Assembly (NCBI GenBank): GCA_014378485.1
Contig: JACMNO010000073.1
Span: 1 to 64,000, forward strand
DNA length: 64,000 nucleotides
Reading direction: 5' to 3'
Source: Bacteroidia bacterium
GTDB lineage: Bacteria > Bacteroidota > Bacteroidia > B-17B0 > Aurantibacillaceae
In this document: one piece after another, positions 28,829 through 37,825 of the stretch
How positions within the stretch are numbered: position 1 is the stretch's first letter
How the letters are laid out: every line of letters begins with the position of its first letter
The notes under the pieces: model-generated
Told to the model about the DNA's origin: nothing
The model's database searches: none
Seen by the model: only the letters and a program-made list of their open reading frames with translations
Translations under genes and position numbers: made by a program

Positions 28829-29437
28829 CTATTTTTTAGCCGCAGCGTAAAGCTCGCTTACTTTTGCCCAATTGATCACATTAAAAAATGCCGTCATATA
28901 ATCAGGACGACGGTTTTGATAATTTAAATAATAAGCATGTTCCCACACATCCATTCCTAAAATTGGAGTTCCTTTGCAATCTGCAATATCCATTAAAGGA
29001 TTATCCTGGTTTGGTGTAGAACAAATACATAATTTTCCTTCCTTTAAACATAACCATGCCCAGCCTGAACCAAAACGTGTTGCTCCTGCTGCCGCGAAAT
29101 CAGTTTTAAATTTTTCAAATCCACCTAAGTCAGTTTCAATAGCTTTAGCTAAATCTCCTGTTGGCATGCCGCCTGCATTTGGAGCCATAATCTGCCAAAA
29201 CAAAGAGTGGTTAAAATGCCCGCCACCATTATTACGAACCGGCATTGGGTACTTGGAAATATTTTTGCAAATATCCTCAATGCTCATTTTTTCAGCATCG
29301 GTTCCTGCTATTGCATTATTCAGATTGGTGACATAAGCCTGGTGATGTTTGCTATGGTGAATTTCCATTGTTTTGGCATCAATATGCGGCTCTAATGCGT
29401 TATACGCATATGGTAATTGTGGTAATTCAAATGACAT
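28829..29437 (-). CDS. sodB: Superoxide dismutase, Fe/Mn family
   Basis: Converts superoxide to oxygen and hydrogen peroxide. The 202-residue cytoplasmic enzyme (no signal peptide) has the family metal ligands: His in METHHSKHH-type [13 protein letters not shown], His in [14 protein letters not shown], and Asp/His in [11 protein letters not shown]. Iron versus manganese use cannot be decided from sequence alone, so the sodB symbol is only by analogy. It follows rpe by 19 bp on the same strand, and both probably share a promoter upstream of rpe. Confidence 0.96.
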   Translation of the reverse strand: MSFELPQLPYAYNALEPHIDAKTMEIHHSKHHQAYVTNLNNAIAGTDAEKMSIEDICKNISKYPMPVRNNGGGHFNHSLFWQIMAPNAGGMPTGDLAKAIETDLGGFEKFKTDFAAAGATRFGSGWAWLCLKEGKLCICSTPNQDNPLMDIADCKGTPILGMDVWEHAYYLNYQNRRPDYMTAFFNVINWAKVSELYAAAKK

Positions 29438-29456
29438 ACGTTTATTTTTTTTAGGT

Positions 29457-30107
29457 TTATATTTGTTTTAATTGTTTGATTGCTTTTGCAGGATCAGCGC
29501 TTCCGAAAACTGTATTACCGGCTACTAATACATCAGCCCCTGCTGCTAATAATTTTTTATAATTGTTCATGTCAACGCCTCCGTCAATTTCAATAAGCGC
29601 TTTGGAGTTTTTTTCAATAATTAATTTTTTTAATGCGGCTACTTTTGCGTAAGTGTTCTCAATAAATTTTTGTCCGCCAAAACCGGGATTTACACTCATC
29701 ACACATACCAAATCAATATCCGCGATCACATCTTCCAATAAATGAACAGAAGTATGAGGGTTTAAGGCCACGCCTGCTTTCATTCCTGCGTTCTTAATAT
29801 TTTGTATGGAGCGGTGTAAATGCGCACAGGCTTCTAAATGAACAGTTAATATATCTGCGCCTGCATCTTTAAACATTTGAGTGTAACGATCAGGATCAAC
29901 GATCATCAAATGAACATCCAGTGTTTTTTTAGCATGTTTTTGAATGGCTTTTAAAACCGGAAAACCAAATGAAATATTCGGAACAAAGGCACCATCCATA
30001 ATATCAATATGAAACCAGTCAGCTTCAGAATTATTAATTAATTCAATATCCCTTTGTAAATTTCCAAAATCAGCAGATAAAACTGAGGGTGCTACTAAAT
30101 GCGACAT
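29457..30107 (-). CDS. rpe: Ribulose-phosphate 3-epimerase
   Basis: Interconverts ribulose 5-phosphate and xylulose 5-phosphate in the pentose phosphate pathway. The 216-residue TIM barrel shows the family motifs: [30 protein letters not shown] (metal and catalytic Asp), [23 protein letters not shown], and [11 protein letters not shown] with the second catalytic Asp. A box TATTTTTG (plus-strand 30125-30132) ~20 bp upstream could be its -7 element. It leads the rpe-sod pair. Confidence 0.96.
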   Translation of the reverse strand: MSHLVAPSVLSADFGNLQRDIELINNSEADWFHIDIMDGAFVPNISFGFPVLKAIQKHAKKTLDVHLMIVDPDRYTQMFKDAGADILTVHLEACAHLHRSIQNIKNAGMKAGVALNPHTSVHLLEDVIADIDLVCVMSVNPGFGGQKFIENTYAKVAALKKLIIEKNSKALIEIDGGVDMNNYKKLLAAGADVLVAGNTVFGSADPAKAIKQLKQI

Positions 30108-30198
30108 AATTATTTATTGAAAGTCAAAAATATAAAATTAAAACCACATTGGGTTACATTTTTGTATATATGAATTATAACAATTGTGGGTACAAAAA

Positions 30199-30221
30199 AG
30201 GAGGCCAAACACTAGCCTCCT
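30199..30221 (-). terminator. Terminator of the sigma-factor gene
   Basis: Stem AGGAGGC (30199-30205) and GCCTCCT (30215-30221), 9-nt loop. On the minus strand it is followed by a run of six T residues, just after the sigma-factor stop codon. Confidence 0.8.
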
Positions 30222-30254
30222 GATTCTAACTAAACATAAACACACGCACACTCA

Positions 30255-31121
30255 CTATCCTAAATAGCCCATTAAAACCTTGCTTCTCGAAGCATGTTTT
30301 AAACGGCGAACTGCTTTTTCTTTAATTTGTCTTACACGTTCCCTTGTCAATTCGAATTTTTCACCAATTTCTTCCAATGAATGGGAATGGCCACCAGCTA
30401 AACCATAGTATAATTTTACAACATCGGCTTCTCTTGCTGTTAAAGACGTTAATGCCCTGGTAATTTCATTACGCAAACTTTCCATCATTAATTCATTATC
30501 GGGAGAAGCCTCATGCTTATTTTCCAATAATTCATACATGCTTCCACCGTCTTCCATATTTCCTAAAGGCGCATCCATACTCATGTGTCTCCCTTGGTTT
30601 TTCATGGTTTCGCGGATATCAGCCGGTAAAATATCAAGTACCTCTGAAATTTCTTCGGCAATTGGTTCCCGTTCAAGTTCCTGCTCAAGTTTTGCAAATG
30701 TTTTATTGATTTTATTAATCGCACCGATCTTATTTAATGGCAAACGAACGATACGAGATTGTTCTGCCAATGCTTGTAATATTGATTGACGGATCCACCA
30801 AACGGCGTATGAAATAAATTTAAAACCACGAGTCTCATCAAAACGCTGGGCAGCTTTTATCAAACCCATATTTCCTTCATTGATGAGATCCGGAAGACTT
30901 AGGCCCTGGTTCTGATATTGCTTGGAAACTGATACAACAAATCTTAAGTTGGCTTTCACCAATTTATCCAGTGCTTGTTGGTCGCCCTGTTTAATTTTCT
31001 GAGCCAATACTACTTCTTCGTCCGCAGTAATTAATTCTACACGGCCAATATCCTGTAAATACATATCCAGTGAAGCGGTTTCGCGATTGGTAATCTGTTT
31101 GATAATTTTTAACTGTCTCAT
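30255..31121 (-). CDS. rpoD: RNA polymerase principal sigma factor (short RpoD)
   Basis: A 288-residue sigma-70 family factor with regions 1.2 ([15 protein letters not shown]), 2 ([30 protein letters not shown]), 3 ([19 protein letters not shown]) and 4 ([29 protein letters not shown]). It lacks the long region 1.1, as in the characterised principal sigma of Bacteroidota (sigma-ABfr type), which recognises TTTG/TAnnTTTG promoters. Those promoters are what the window shows. It stands alone with its own terminator. Confidence 0.95.
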   Translation of the reverse strand: MRQLKIIKQITNRETASLDMYLQDIGRVELITADEEVVLAQKIKQGDQQALDKLVKANLRFVVSVSKQYQNQGLSLPDLINEGNMGLIKAAQRFDETRGFKFISYAVWWIRQSILQALAEQSRIVRLPLNKIGAINKINKTFAKLEQELEREPIAEEISEVLDILPADIRETMKNQGRHMSMDAPLGNMEDGGSMYELLENKHEASPDNELMMESLRNEITRALTSLTAREADVVKLYYGLAGGHSHSLEEIGEKFELTRERVRQIKEKAVRRLKHASRSKVLMGYLG

Positions 31122-31376
31122 ATCTCAAAAGAATTTAATTATACTTAAAAAGAATTAAAACACCCGCAAACAGCACGTTTTGGTGTTCCTATATTGTAAT
31201 ACGCTAAATAAACAGAATCGTTACACGGTTTTGAGTGAAGCTATCGTTTAAATGATTGAACGTTTAATTTGATTTAGGGGCACCATATACATTAAGGTAA
31301 TTGTTGAAAAATGTACATGGTTTATGCGTAAAATATTCAAATGTCAAAGTTTTAATTTCCGATATTTAACCAAGCT

Positions 31377-33032
31377 ATGTTACATCATTTACGGATACAG
31401 AATTTTGCGCTTATAGAAGAAACCGAAGTTCGCTTGAACCATGGTTTAACAGTAATTACCGGAGAAACTGGTGCCGGTAAATCTATTTTATTAGGGGCAC
31501 TTGGATTAACATTAGGAAATAGAGCCGATGTGAGTTCGTTGCATAATAAGACAAAAAAATGCATCATTGAAGCGCAGTTCAATATTAAAGCTTATAAATT
31601 AAAAGCTTTTTTTGAAATCCATGAATTGGACTTTGAAGAAAATACAACGATACGAAGAGAGATTACGCCTGAAGGAAAATCTCGGGCCTTTATTAATGAC
31701 ACACCAACTACATTAACTGTATTAAAAGAATTAGGTGAAAAATTAATAGATATTCATTCGCAACACGAAACGCTTTTACTGAAAGAAACTAATTTTCAGT
31801 TTGAGATAGTGGATGCCTTTGCTCAAACCGGTAATTTATTTACAGAATACAAAAAACAATTTGGCCAGTTTACAAAACTCAAAAAACAATTAGAGGAATT
31901 AACTTCGCAAGAAATACAAGCCAAGAAAGAACTGGACTATTTTCAGTTTCAGTTTAATGAATTGGAAGAGGCTGCTTTTAAAACTGGAGAACAAAAAGTA
32001 TTGGAAGAAGAAAGTGAAACGTTAGAAAATGCCGAGTTCATAAAAGGCAATCTGACCAAATCTTCTTTAGCCATCTCTGGTAGTGAAGAAAATATTGTTT
32101 CTGCTTTAGCGATCGCAAAACAACAACTACAAGCAGTCTCTAAATTCGGAAAACAGTTCAATGAACTATTTGAACGGATTAATTCTGTTACAATCGAATT
32201 AAAAGAACTTGCCAATGATATAGACAATTGCGAAGAAGAAGTGGTTTATGATAATGTACGCCTGGAAGAAGTAAATGCCAGATTGGATAAATTGAATCGT
32301 TTACTAAAAAAGCATGGTGTCAATTCTGAAGAAGAATTATTAACTATTAAGAATGATATTGAGGCCAAACTCCAACAATTTTCTTCATTAGAATTATCGA
32401 TTGAAAAAACACAAAAGGAAATTGTTACCTTAGAAAAACAATGTAAGGTTTCCGCAAAAGACTTGTCAAATAAAAGACAAAAAGCTACTGCCGGAATTGA
32501 ACAAACTATCAAAACGATGCTCAGCGGTTTATCAATGGCTAATGCACAATTCAAAATTGAATTAAAGCCACTGGATGTTTTAACCGCTAACGGTCTGGAT
32601 ACTATCTCGTTTTTATTTACCGCCAATAAAGGAGCTGAATTTAAAGAACTTCATAAAACTGCTTCCGGTGGTGAGTTATCCAGATTGATGCTCTGCTTAA
32701 AAGCCTTGCTTGCAGAGCGCACATCATTACCAACCATTATTTTTGATGAAATAGATTCCGGCGTTAGCGGTGATGTAGGAGATAAGATCGGCAATATTTT
32801 ATTTGCCATGGGAAAAAGTATGCAGGTAATTACGATCACTCATTTGCCACAAATGGCAAGCAAAGGAATAAACCATTTGTTTGTATACAAATCAGACACA
32901 AAAGACAAAACCATTTCAAGCATTAAAACATTAACGCCTGATGAACGTGTGGCAGAAATTGCTAAAATGTTAAGTACAGGAATCCCAACAGAAACCGCTT
33001 TGAAAAACGCGAAAGAATTACTGAATGCTTAG
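31377..33032 (+). CDS. recN: DNA repair protein RecN
   Basis: SMC-like ATPase that acts in double-strand break repair. The 551-residue protein has Walker A in VITGETGAGKSILLGAL near the N-terminus, then a long coiled-coil (~155-370, Glu/Lys-rich). The ABC signature is around ASGGELSRLMLCLKA, Walker B is TIIFDEIDSGVSG, and a histidine switch appears in ITITHLPQMA. The layout and length match the family. A 254-bp AT-rich gap separates it from divergent rpoD. fabI follows 44 bp downstream. Confidence 0.97.
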   Translation: MLHHLRIQNFALIEETEVRLNHGLTVITGETGAGKSILLGALGLTLGNRADVSSLHNKTKKCIIEAQFNIKAYKLKAFFEIHELDFEENTTIRREITPEGKSRAFINDTPTTLTVLKELGEKLIDIHSQHETLLLKETNFQFEIVDAFAQTGNLFTEYKKQFGQFTKLKKQLEELTSQEIQAKKELDYFQFQFNELEEAAFKTGEQKVLEEESETLENAEFIKGNLTKSSLAISGSEENIVSALAIAKQQLQAVSKFGKQFNELFERINSVTIELKELANDIDNCEEEVVYDNVRLEEVNARLDKLNRLLKKHGVNSEEELLTIKNDIEAKLQQFSSLELSIEKTQKEIVTLEKQCKVSAKDLSNKRQKATAGIEQTIKTMLSGLSMANAQFKIELKPLDVLTANGLDTISFLFTANKGAEFKELHKTASGGELSRLMLCLKALLAERTSLPTIIFDEIDSGVSGDVGDKIGNILFAMGKSMQVITITHLPQMASKGINHLFVYKSDTKDKTISSIKTLTPDERVAEIAKMLSTGIPTETALKNAKELLNA

Positions 33033-33076
33033 TTTAAAAGCATTATTTGTATATTTACGCAACTAAAACAAACACT

Positions 33077-33889
33077 ATGGCTTACAACTTATTGAAAGGA
33101 AAACGCGGAATTATTACTGGTGCATTAGATGAAAATTCGATTGCCTGGAAAGTAGCACAAAAATGTCACGAAGAAGGTGCAACGTTTACATTAACCAATG
33201 CTCCTATTGCTATGCGTTTAGGAGAAATAAATAAATTAGCCGAAGAAACCGGTGCCAAAATTATTCCTGCGGATGCAACCAGTATAGATGACATTACTAA
33301 ATTGTATACCGAATCGATGGATGTATTAGGAGGTAAAATTGATTTTGTATTGCACTCGATTGGAATGAGCGTGAACATTCGCAAAAACATTCCTTATACA
33401 GAATTGAATTATGATTTTTACAATAAAGGAATTGATGTGTCTGCTTTATCATTTCACAAAATGCTTGCAGTTGCTCATAAACTGGATGCCTTAAATGAGC
33501 ACGCTTCTGTTGTAGCGCTTTCTTATATTGGTGCACAAAGAACCTATCCTTTTTATACAGATATGGCTGACATTAAAGCGATGTTAGAAAGTATTGCTCG
33601 CACCTTTGGCTACCATTATGGTAAACAAAAGAAGGTACGTGTCAATACAATTTCTCAGTCACCCACTAAAACATCTGCCGGTAACGGTATTAAAGGATTT
33701 GCTGATTTTTATACTTTCGCTGATCTACAATCTCCATTAGGAAACGCTAGTGCCGATGATTGTGCAGCTTTTACAGTAAGTATGTTCTCCGATCTAACCC
33801 GTATGGTAACGATGCAGAATTTGTATCACGATGGTGGATATAGTAATACTGGAATTAGCGCTGAACTGCTGGAGAAAATCCAGGGATAA
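33077..33889 (+). CDS. fabI: Enoyl-ACP reductase (NADH), FabI
   Basis: Last step of each fatty-acid elongation cycle: reduces enoyl-ACP. The 270-residue SDR-fold enzyme has the FabI-type start GKRGIITGALDENSIAWKVA, the diagnostic SIGM segment (LHSIGMSVN), and the catalytic Tyr-x6-Lys in YTDMADIKAMLESIA. The start chosen is ATG 33077 (MAYNLLKGKRG); an in-frame upstream start at 33047 would add a non-conserved MYIYATKTNT. It complements fabH and plsX elsewhere in the window. Confidence 0.95.
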   Translation: MAYNLLKGKRGIITGALDENSIAWKVAQKCHEEGATFTLTNAPIAMRLGEINKLAEETGAKIIPADATSIDDITKLYTESMDVLGGKIDFVLHSIGMSVNIRKNIPYTELNYDFYNKGIDVSALSFHKMLAVAHKLDALNEHASVVALSYIGAQRTYPFYTDMADIKAMLESIARTFGYHYGKQKKVRVNTISQSPTKTSAGNGIKGFADFYTFADLQSPLGNASADDCAAFTVSMFSDLTRMVTMQNLYHDGGYSNTGISAELLEKIQG

Positions 33890-33926
33890 GAATTAAAATA
33901 ATTAAATGCTCTTCGGCGTCAACTAA

Positions 33927-34424
33927 ATGGCAATACACAATTTAGATCATAACGCAGAAGAGCATTTTGATTTTGATGTATTTTCAATTACTTCTACCGA
34001 AACCATTTACAAAGTCATTCATGAACTCAACCATTGCCTTGACATTGACCTACAGTTAAATGAGTTGTTGGATTTCACTCGCAAGGAAGGAGAAGATTTT
34101 TACTTTCCTTTATATAGTTTTAATCATGAAGACCTCAACATTGAGTTTAATTTATTGTCAAACAAAACTTCTTTTCAACCCAAAACAGCAGAAGATAAAC
34201 CAAAAGAGTTAGATCTGTTTGCCGGTGATATTGAACAGACGACAAAGCTCCTTCCCGAACTGGAAAATTCAGACTACTTTTTAATTATAAAAGGAGATAA
34301 CCGTTACTTATATAACCATGTTGTCTTTGAAGCGATCAAATCCAATCCCTTCTTTATCATAGTCAATGAAATTTTTATTGAAGATCTGAAGGATAAAAAA
34401 TCTAAAGGGAATTTATTGTTTTAG
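33927..34424 (+). CDS. IPExxxVDY family protein
   Basis: A 165-residue cytoplasmic protein resembling the Bacteroidota-restricted IPExxxVDY family. It has the family-like N-terminal region (DFDVFSITSTETIYKVIHELN), the acidic middle, and the segment KLLPELENSDYFLIIKGD near the C-terminus. The function of this family is not known. In related genomes such genes often sit near pyruvate kinase, but here fabI lies 37 bp upstream. The signature motif itself is not clearly readable, so the family label is moderate. Confidence 0.6.
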   Translation: MAIHNLDHNAEEHFDFDVFSITSTETIYKVIHELNHCLDIDLQLNELLDFTRKEGEDFYFPLYSFNHEDLNIEFNLLSNKTSFQPKTAEDKPKELDLFAGDIEQTTKLLPELENSDYFLIIKGDNRYLYNHVVFEAIKSNPFFIIVNEIFIEDLKDKKSKGNLLF

Positions 34425-34429
34425 CGATG

Positions 34430-34514
34430 GAACGCTGATGAAACTGATAAATAAGATTGTCACTGATTTTGCAAAAATCATATAAGATCTTCACCATCTG
34501 CGTTATCTGCGTTC
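34430..34514. repeat. Quasi-palindrome with GAACGCAGAT arms
   Basis: Left arm GAACGCTGAT (34430-34439) and right arm ATCTGCGTTC (34505-34514) pair at 9 of 10 positions, with looser pairing inside. The right arm overlaps the 3' end of the small membrane protein gene and supplies its last codons (Glu-Arg-Arg) and its stop. Related arms occur at 43228-43311 and 16596-16667. Confidence 0.75.
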
Positions 34515-34745
34515 AATAAACGTTTTAATTAATCCAACCAAAGCTACAACGCTCCATGTTCCTTCCAAAACAATAAATGGCCAGGAACCTAACAGAACAC
34601 TTCCATAACAGGCGAAGGCTCCACCAATTAAATTCAATATAAAATATAATTTACAATTATCGGGCAGGTACTTAAATGTGTGTAGGAAGAAAGCCAGCAA
34701 AATTAAAAACACTCCAACGGTGCTGATTATATCTGTATAGTTCAT
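34503..34745 (-). CDS. Small membrane protein, CBU_0592-like
   Basis: An 80-residue protein with three predicted transmembrane helices (ISTVGVFLILLAFFLHTF, LYFILNLIGGAFACYGSVL, PFIVLEGTWSVVALVGLI). The W-P-F-I-V-L-E-G-T-W pattern matches the CBU_0592-type membrane family, whose function is unknown. The final residues IERR and the stop codon come from the right arm of the intergenic quasi-palindrome, so the original C-terminus may have been different. It stands alone on the minus strand. Confidence 0.75.
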   Translation of the reverse strand: MNYTDIISTVGVFLILLAFFLHTFKYLPDNCKLYFILNLIGGAFACYGSVLLGSWPFIVLEGTWSVVALVGLIKTFIERR

Positions 34746-34815
34746 GATTTTAGTATTATATTTTTAGGCCTATCTATCGGAACCTATTTAGTCAGTTATT
34801 TAGTTGACGATTTTG

Positions 34816-34888
34816 TTCGACCCTGCAAGGGTCGAATATAAATAGAATTAACATTTTCATATTAAAGTACGACCCTTACAGGGTCGAA
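34816..34888. repeat. Paired palindromes CGACCCT...AGGGTCG
   Basis: Two short palindromes sit 34 bp apart. Copy one (34816-34836) has arms TTCGACCCT and AGGGTCGAA around GCA. Copy two (34870-34886) has arms CGACCCT and AGGGTCG around TAC. Each is followed by AATAT. They lie just downstream of aroA, and their hairpins with AT-rich flanks could also terminate transcription. Confidence 0.8.
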
Positions 34889-34898
34889 TATTTTTATT

Positions 34899-36131
34899 TT
34901 ATTCAATGCCAATCTGTTTTAAATGTTGCCAAAATAAAGGATAAGATTTAGAAACTACATTCGCCTCTTCTATCTCTAAATTATCAAACACCAAACATAA
35001 GGGCGCAAAGCTCATTGCCATGCGATGATCATTGTAGGTTGCTATTGAAACTGTCTTTAGAGAACTATCATTTCGCGTGTTGCCCCACCGGATAGAATTT
35101 GCTGTAACATTTAATTCTATTCCCAATTTCCTACACTCGTTTTGTAAAGCTGAGATCCGATCTGTTTCTTTTAATTTCAGTGTTTGAAGTCCTGTAAAAT
35201 AAAAGGCTTGTTTTAATCCTATACACGTACAAACAATTGTTTGTGCAATATCCGGACATTTAATAAAATCGTATTCAAACAAAGTATTATTTACCGCCTT
35301 GGTTTTGGTAATTTTTACTTCATTTCCTGAGCATTCTGTGGTTACTCCAAAGATTTTATAAATTTCCCGGCAAACAGCATCTGCTTGTAAACTATTTAAA
35401 AATAAACTTCTCAAATTTAATGTTGTGCCCGTTGTAGATAGAGCAAGCAGGCTATAATAATAAGAAGCTGCGCTCCAATCAGATTCAACTACAAATTCTT
35501 TCTTTGAATAAGTATAAGGAACAGGCTGCACTTTTATCTGATTATTGTTCCATGAAACTGAAGCACCAAATTCTTTCATCAACTCAATCGTCATATTCAC
35601 ATAGGGTTTTGAAACAAGATCACCAATGATGGTCAGTTCCAATCCGTTTGTAAAATAAGGGGCCACCAGTAATAACGCCGTAATAAACTGGCTGCTCACA
35701 CTACCACTGATCTCCACATTGCCTCCCTCTAATTGTTTCCCTTTAATTAATAAAGGAGGATAACCTTCGGTGTTTTTATAAGTGATCTCTGCGCCTAAAT
35801 TTTGTAATACTTCTACCAAATCCTTAACAGGACGTTGCTGCAAGCGCTCAGACCCCGTTAATTCATAACTACCTTTTTTCAAAGAAAGAAAGGCGGTTAA
35901 AAAACGCATATCCGTTCCGGCATGACCAACGTCAATGACTGATGCGGTTGAGAAATTATCAAGCGCTGCCAACAAGTGCATGGTATCATCAGAATCAGAT
36001 AAATTTTGAATTGAAAAATCGAGTCCTGATAGTGCTTTGATAATTAAAATGCGGTTGCTGATACTTTTAGAACCCGGCAGATTTATTTCGCAGGGAATTA
36101 ATTGAGATGGCTTATGTAACTGCAAATTCAT
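34899..36131 (-). CDS. aroA: 3-phosphoshikimate 1-carboxyvinyltransferase
   Basis: EPSP synthase of the shikimate pathway, which joins shikimate 3-phosphate and phosphoenolpyruvate. The 410-residue protein shows the two-domain family motifs: LPGSKSISNRILIIKAL, VGHAGTDMRFLTAFL (usual TAGTAMRF), LQQRPVKDLVEVLQNLG, SVSSQFITALLLVAPY, ESDWSAASYYYSLLA, and LKETDRISALQNECRKLG with YNDHRMAMSFAPL. It is slightly shorter than the E. coli enzyme. It lies 3 bp downstream of a barrel-like gene on the same strand, so they are probably transcribed together. Confidence 0.96.
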   Translation of the reverse strand: MNLQLHKPSQLIPCEINLPGSKSISNRILIIKALSGLDFSIQNLSDSDDTMHLLAALDNFSTASVIDVGHAGTDMRFLTAFLSLKKGSYELTGSERLQQRPVKDLVEVLQNLGAEITYKNTEGYPPLLIKGKQLEGGNVEISGSVSSQFITALLLVAPYFTNGLELTIIGDLVSKPYVNMTIELMKEFGASVSWNNNQIKVQPVPYTYSKKEFVVESDWSAASYYYSLLALSTTGTTLNLRSLFLNSLQADAVCREIYKIFGVTTECSGNEVKITKTKAVNNTLFEYDFIKCPDIAQTIVCTCIGLKQAFYFTGLQTLKLKETDRISALQNECRKLGIELNVTANSIRWGNTRNDSSLKTVSIATYNDHRMAMSFAPLCLVFDNLEIEEANVVSKSYPLFWQHLKQIGIE

Positions 36132-36134
36132 GCT

Positions 36135-36890
36135 TTAAATTTTAATACCAACAGTGATTAATAAAAAGTGGCTGTTAATATACATGGCCGAAGGAGCAAA
36201 AGATTCAGTAAAATAAAAAGGTGATAAACCATATCTGAATTGAATTTCAGCGTAAACAGCATTTTGTTTTAAGGCCGTATTTTTTTGAAAGCCCGCGCCG
36301 CAACTCAAAAACGAACTGTTTGAAGGGGTAAAAGCAGGGCTCTTAAATTTTAATCGCTGGTAACGATCAACGATATCGTTACCATTATCACTCACTTTTA
36401 AACGGCTTTCAATGATCCAACGATAACAATAACCGGCAAAGATATATGCCGAATAAATGGAATTCGTTTCTTTTTGAAAAGAGTGTTTTATCTGAATCGG
36501 AAAATCAAGTTCATGAATACTGATGCTGTATTTATATTTTAAGCGCTCAGTAGTATAGAGTTTCAGGCTATCCTCATAAAAATAATAGGAATTAAAATTT
36601 ACACCATGAAACATATACTCTGCCCCTATCATTATAAAATTCTGATTACTTTTATCGAGTCTAATCTCTTCCTTTAAAGAAAAATTATAGGCCATTTTTG
36701 GTTTAGCGCCTGATGTATGGTTTTTATTTGATCTGTATAATCCCAGTACCGGTGAAATTCCAATTCTTGTTTTTACAATCGGGTTTTTACGCCTGTTACG
36801 AAGGTTTCTGCCTCCATCATCCTGAGCTGAAGCCAAACAGAAATGAAGAAGTAATAAAAGAGTAACTAAGTATTTGAAAGTATAAATCAA
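36135..36890 (-). CDS. Outer-membrane beta-barrel-like protein
   Basis: A 251-residue exported protein with a signal peptide (YLVTLLLLLHFCLASAQ). A basic linker (GGRNLRNRRKNP) is followed by alternating hydrophobic/polar segments ending in aromatic residues (KTRIGISPVLGLYRS, IMIGAEYMFHGVNF, AEIQFRYGLSPFYF), and the protein ends SHFLLITVGIKI. This pattern suggests an eight- to ten-stranded outer-membrane barrel of the PorT-like type, but no specific family is recognised. It precedes aroA by 3 bp; the pairing looks incidental. Confidence 0.65.
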   Translation of the reverse strand: MIYTFKYLVTLLLLLHFCLASAQDDGGRNLRNRRKNPIVKTRIGISPVLGLYRSNKNHTSGAKPKMAYNFSLKEEIRLDKSNQNFIMIGAEYMFHGVNFNSYYFYEDSLKLYTTERLKYKYSISIHELDFPIQIKHSFQKETNSIYSAYIFAGYCYRWIIESRLKVSDNGNDIVDRYQRLKFKSPAFTPSNSSFLSCGAGFQKNTALKQNAVYAEIQFRYGLSPFYFTESFAPSAMYINSHFLLITVGIKI

Positions 36891-36940
36891 GTTTTTAAAT
36901 ATACGACTTAATCGTAACTGAGAATTTGTAGGAAACCGGG

Positions 36941-37456
36941 TTACTTTGCAGCCGGGGCTTTATACAAAGGAACTGTACTGCAAGGCTCACCGTACATAAT
37001 TGATTTGGCAAATGGCCTTAAACCTCTTACTAATTCTACATAAGCATGCGTGGAAACCGGAAGATTACTACAACCTTTAATCACAACTCTCTTATCCTGA
37101 TAATCTTTATACACAAAAAAACTGAGTGCTTCATGAAAAACAATAGATTCTAATGTTTCTAAATCTCCAAATACTATTTTTTTAGCAAAAGGTTCTAATG
37201 CTATACTTATAAGCATATAGGCCCACGTAGGAACAATTGCATCAGCCGTACAATAGATAGCTACAAATTTTTCATGATATTGTGTCCAATCGTGCTGCTT
37301 AATATAGTCTCTGAAATCTTTTTCTTTTAAGATCAGCTCATGAAATAATAATGGCTTCAAGTCAAACAGTACGCGTTCGCCTTTAGGATAGAGCTCTTCC
37401 AGATCAATGGTTATTAAACCGCTATTGGCTACTTTATTAATGATCTCTTCAGACAT
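36941..37456 (-). CDS. DUF2480 family protein
   Basis: A 171-residue cytoplasmic protein of the Bacteroidota DUF2480 family, recognisable by GLITIDLEELYPKGERV, FDLKPLLFHELILKEKDFR, IYCTADAIVPTWAYMLI and VVIKGCSNLPV. Function is unknown. In related genomes it commonly neighbours Fe-S assembly (suf) genes. Here the DUF59 gene ends 25 bp upstream of its start on the same strand, which supports an Fe-S connection by context. The conserved Cys in GCSNLP is notable but unproven. Confidence 0.85.
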   Translation of the reverse strand: MSEEIINKVANSGLITIDLEELYPKGERVLFDLKPLLFHELILKEKDFRDYIKQHDWTQYHEKFVAIYCTADAIVPTWAYMLISIALEPFAKKIVFGDLETLESIVFHEALSFFVYKDYQDKRVVIKGCSNLPVSTHAYVELVRGLRPFAKSIMYGEPCSTVPLYKAPAAK

Positions 37457-37480
37457 TCCTTTTGCATTAAATCGTTTATA

Positions 37481-37810
37481 CTACATGAACCCTAACTCCA
37501 GCTGAGCCACGTCGCTCATCATGTCTTTTGTCCAGGTTGGTTCAAAGGTTAAGGTTAATAGAGCAGATTTTACACCTGGTACAAGTTTCAATTTATTCTC
37601 TATTTCGGCCGGCAATGATTCCGCCACAGGACAGTTTGGAGATGTTAATGTCATTGTAATTTTAAGCTCATCTTCATCATTCAGGTCGAGCTCGTAGATC
37701 AATCCTAATTCCCAAATATCCACAGGAATTTCTGGGTCATAACATGTTTTGATCTCATCGATCACCCTTTGCATTAATTCCGTATTCTTTGTAATTATGA
37801 TTGCACTCAC
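37481..37810 (-). CDS. DUF59/MIP18-type Fe-S assembly protein (SufT-like)
   Basis: A 109-residue protein of the MIP18/PaaD-like DUF59 fold, associated with Fe-S cluster maturation. Visible features are DEIKTCYDPEIPVDIWELGLIY, with the D-P-E-I-P-V-D-I motif, and MTLTSPNCPVAESLP with the conserved cysteine. SufT-type members help maturation of Fe-S enzymes including lipoyl synthase in some bacteria. lipA is also in this window, but far away. It sits between the DUF2480 gene and the LysM-containing gene in one apparent operon. Confidence 0.88.
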   Translation of the reverse strand: MSAIIITKNTELMQRVIDEIKTCYDPEIPVDIWELGLIYELDLNDEDELKITMTLTSPNCPVAESLPAEIENKLKLVPGVKSALLTLTFEPTWTKDMMSDVAQLELGFM

Positions 37811-37825
37811 TGGCTTTGTTATAAC

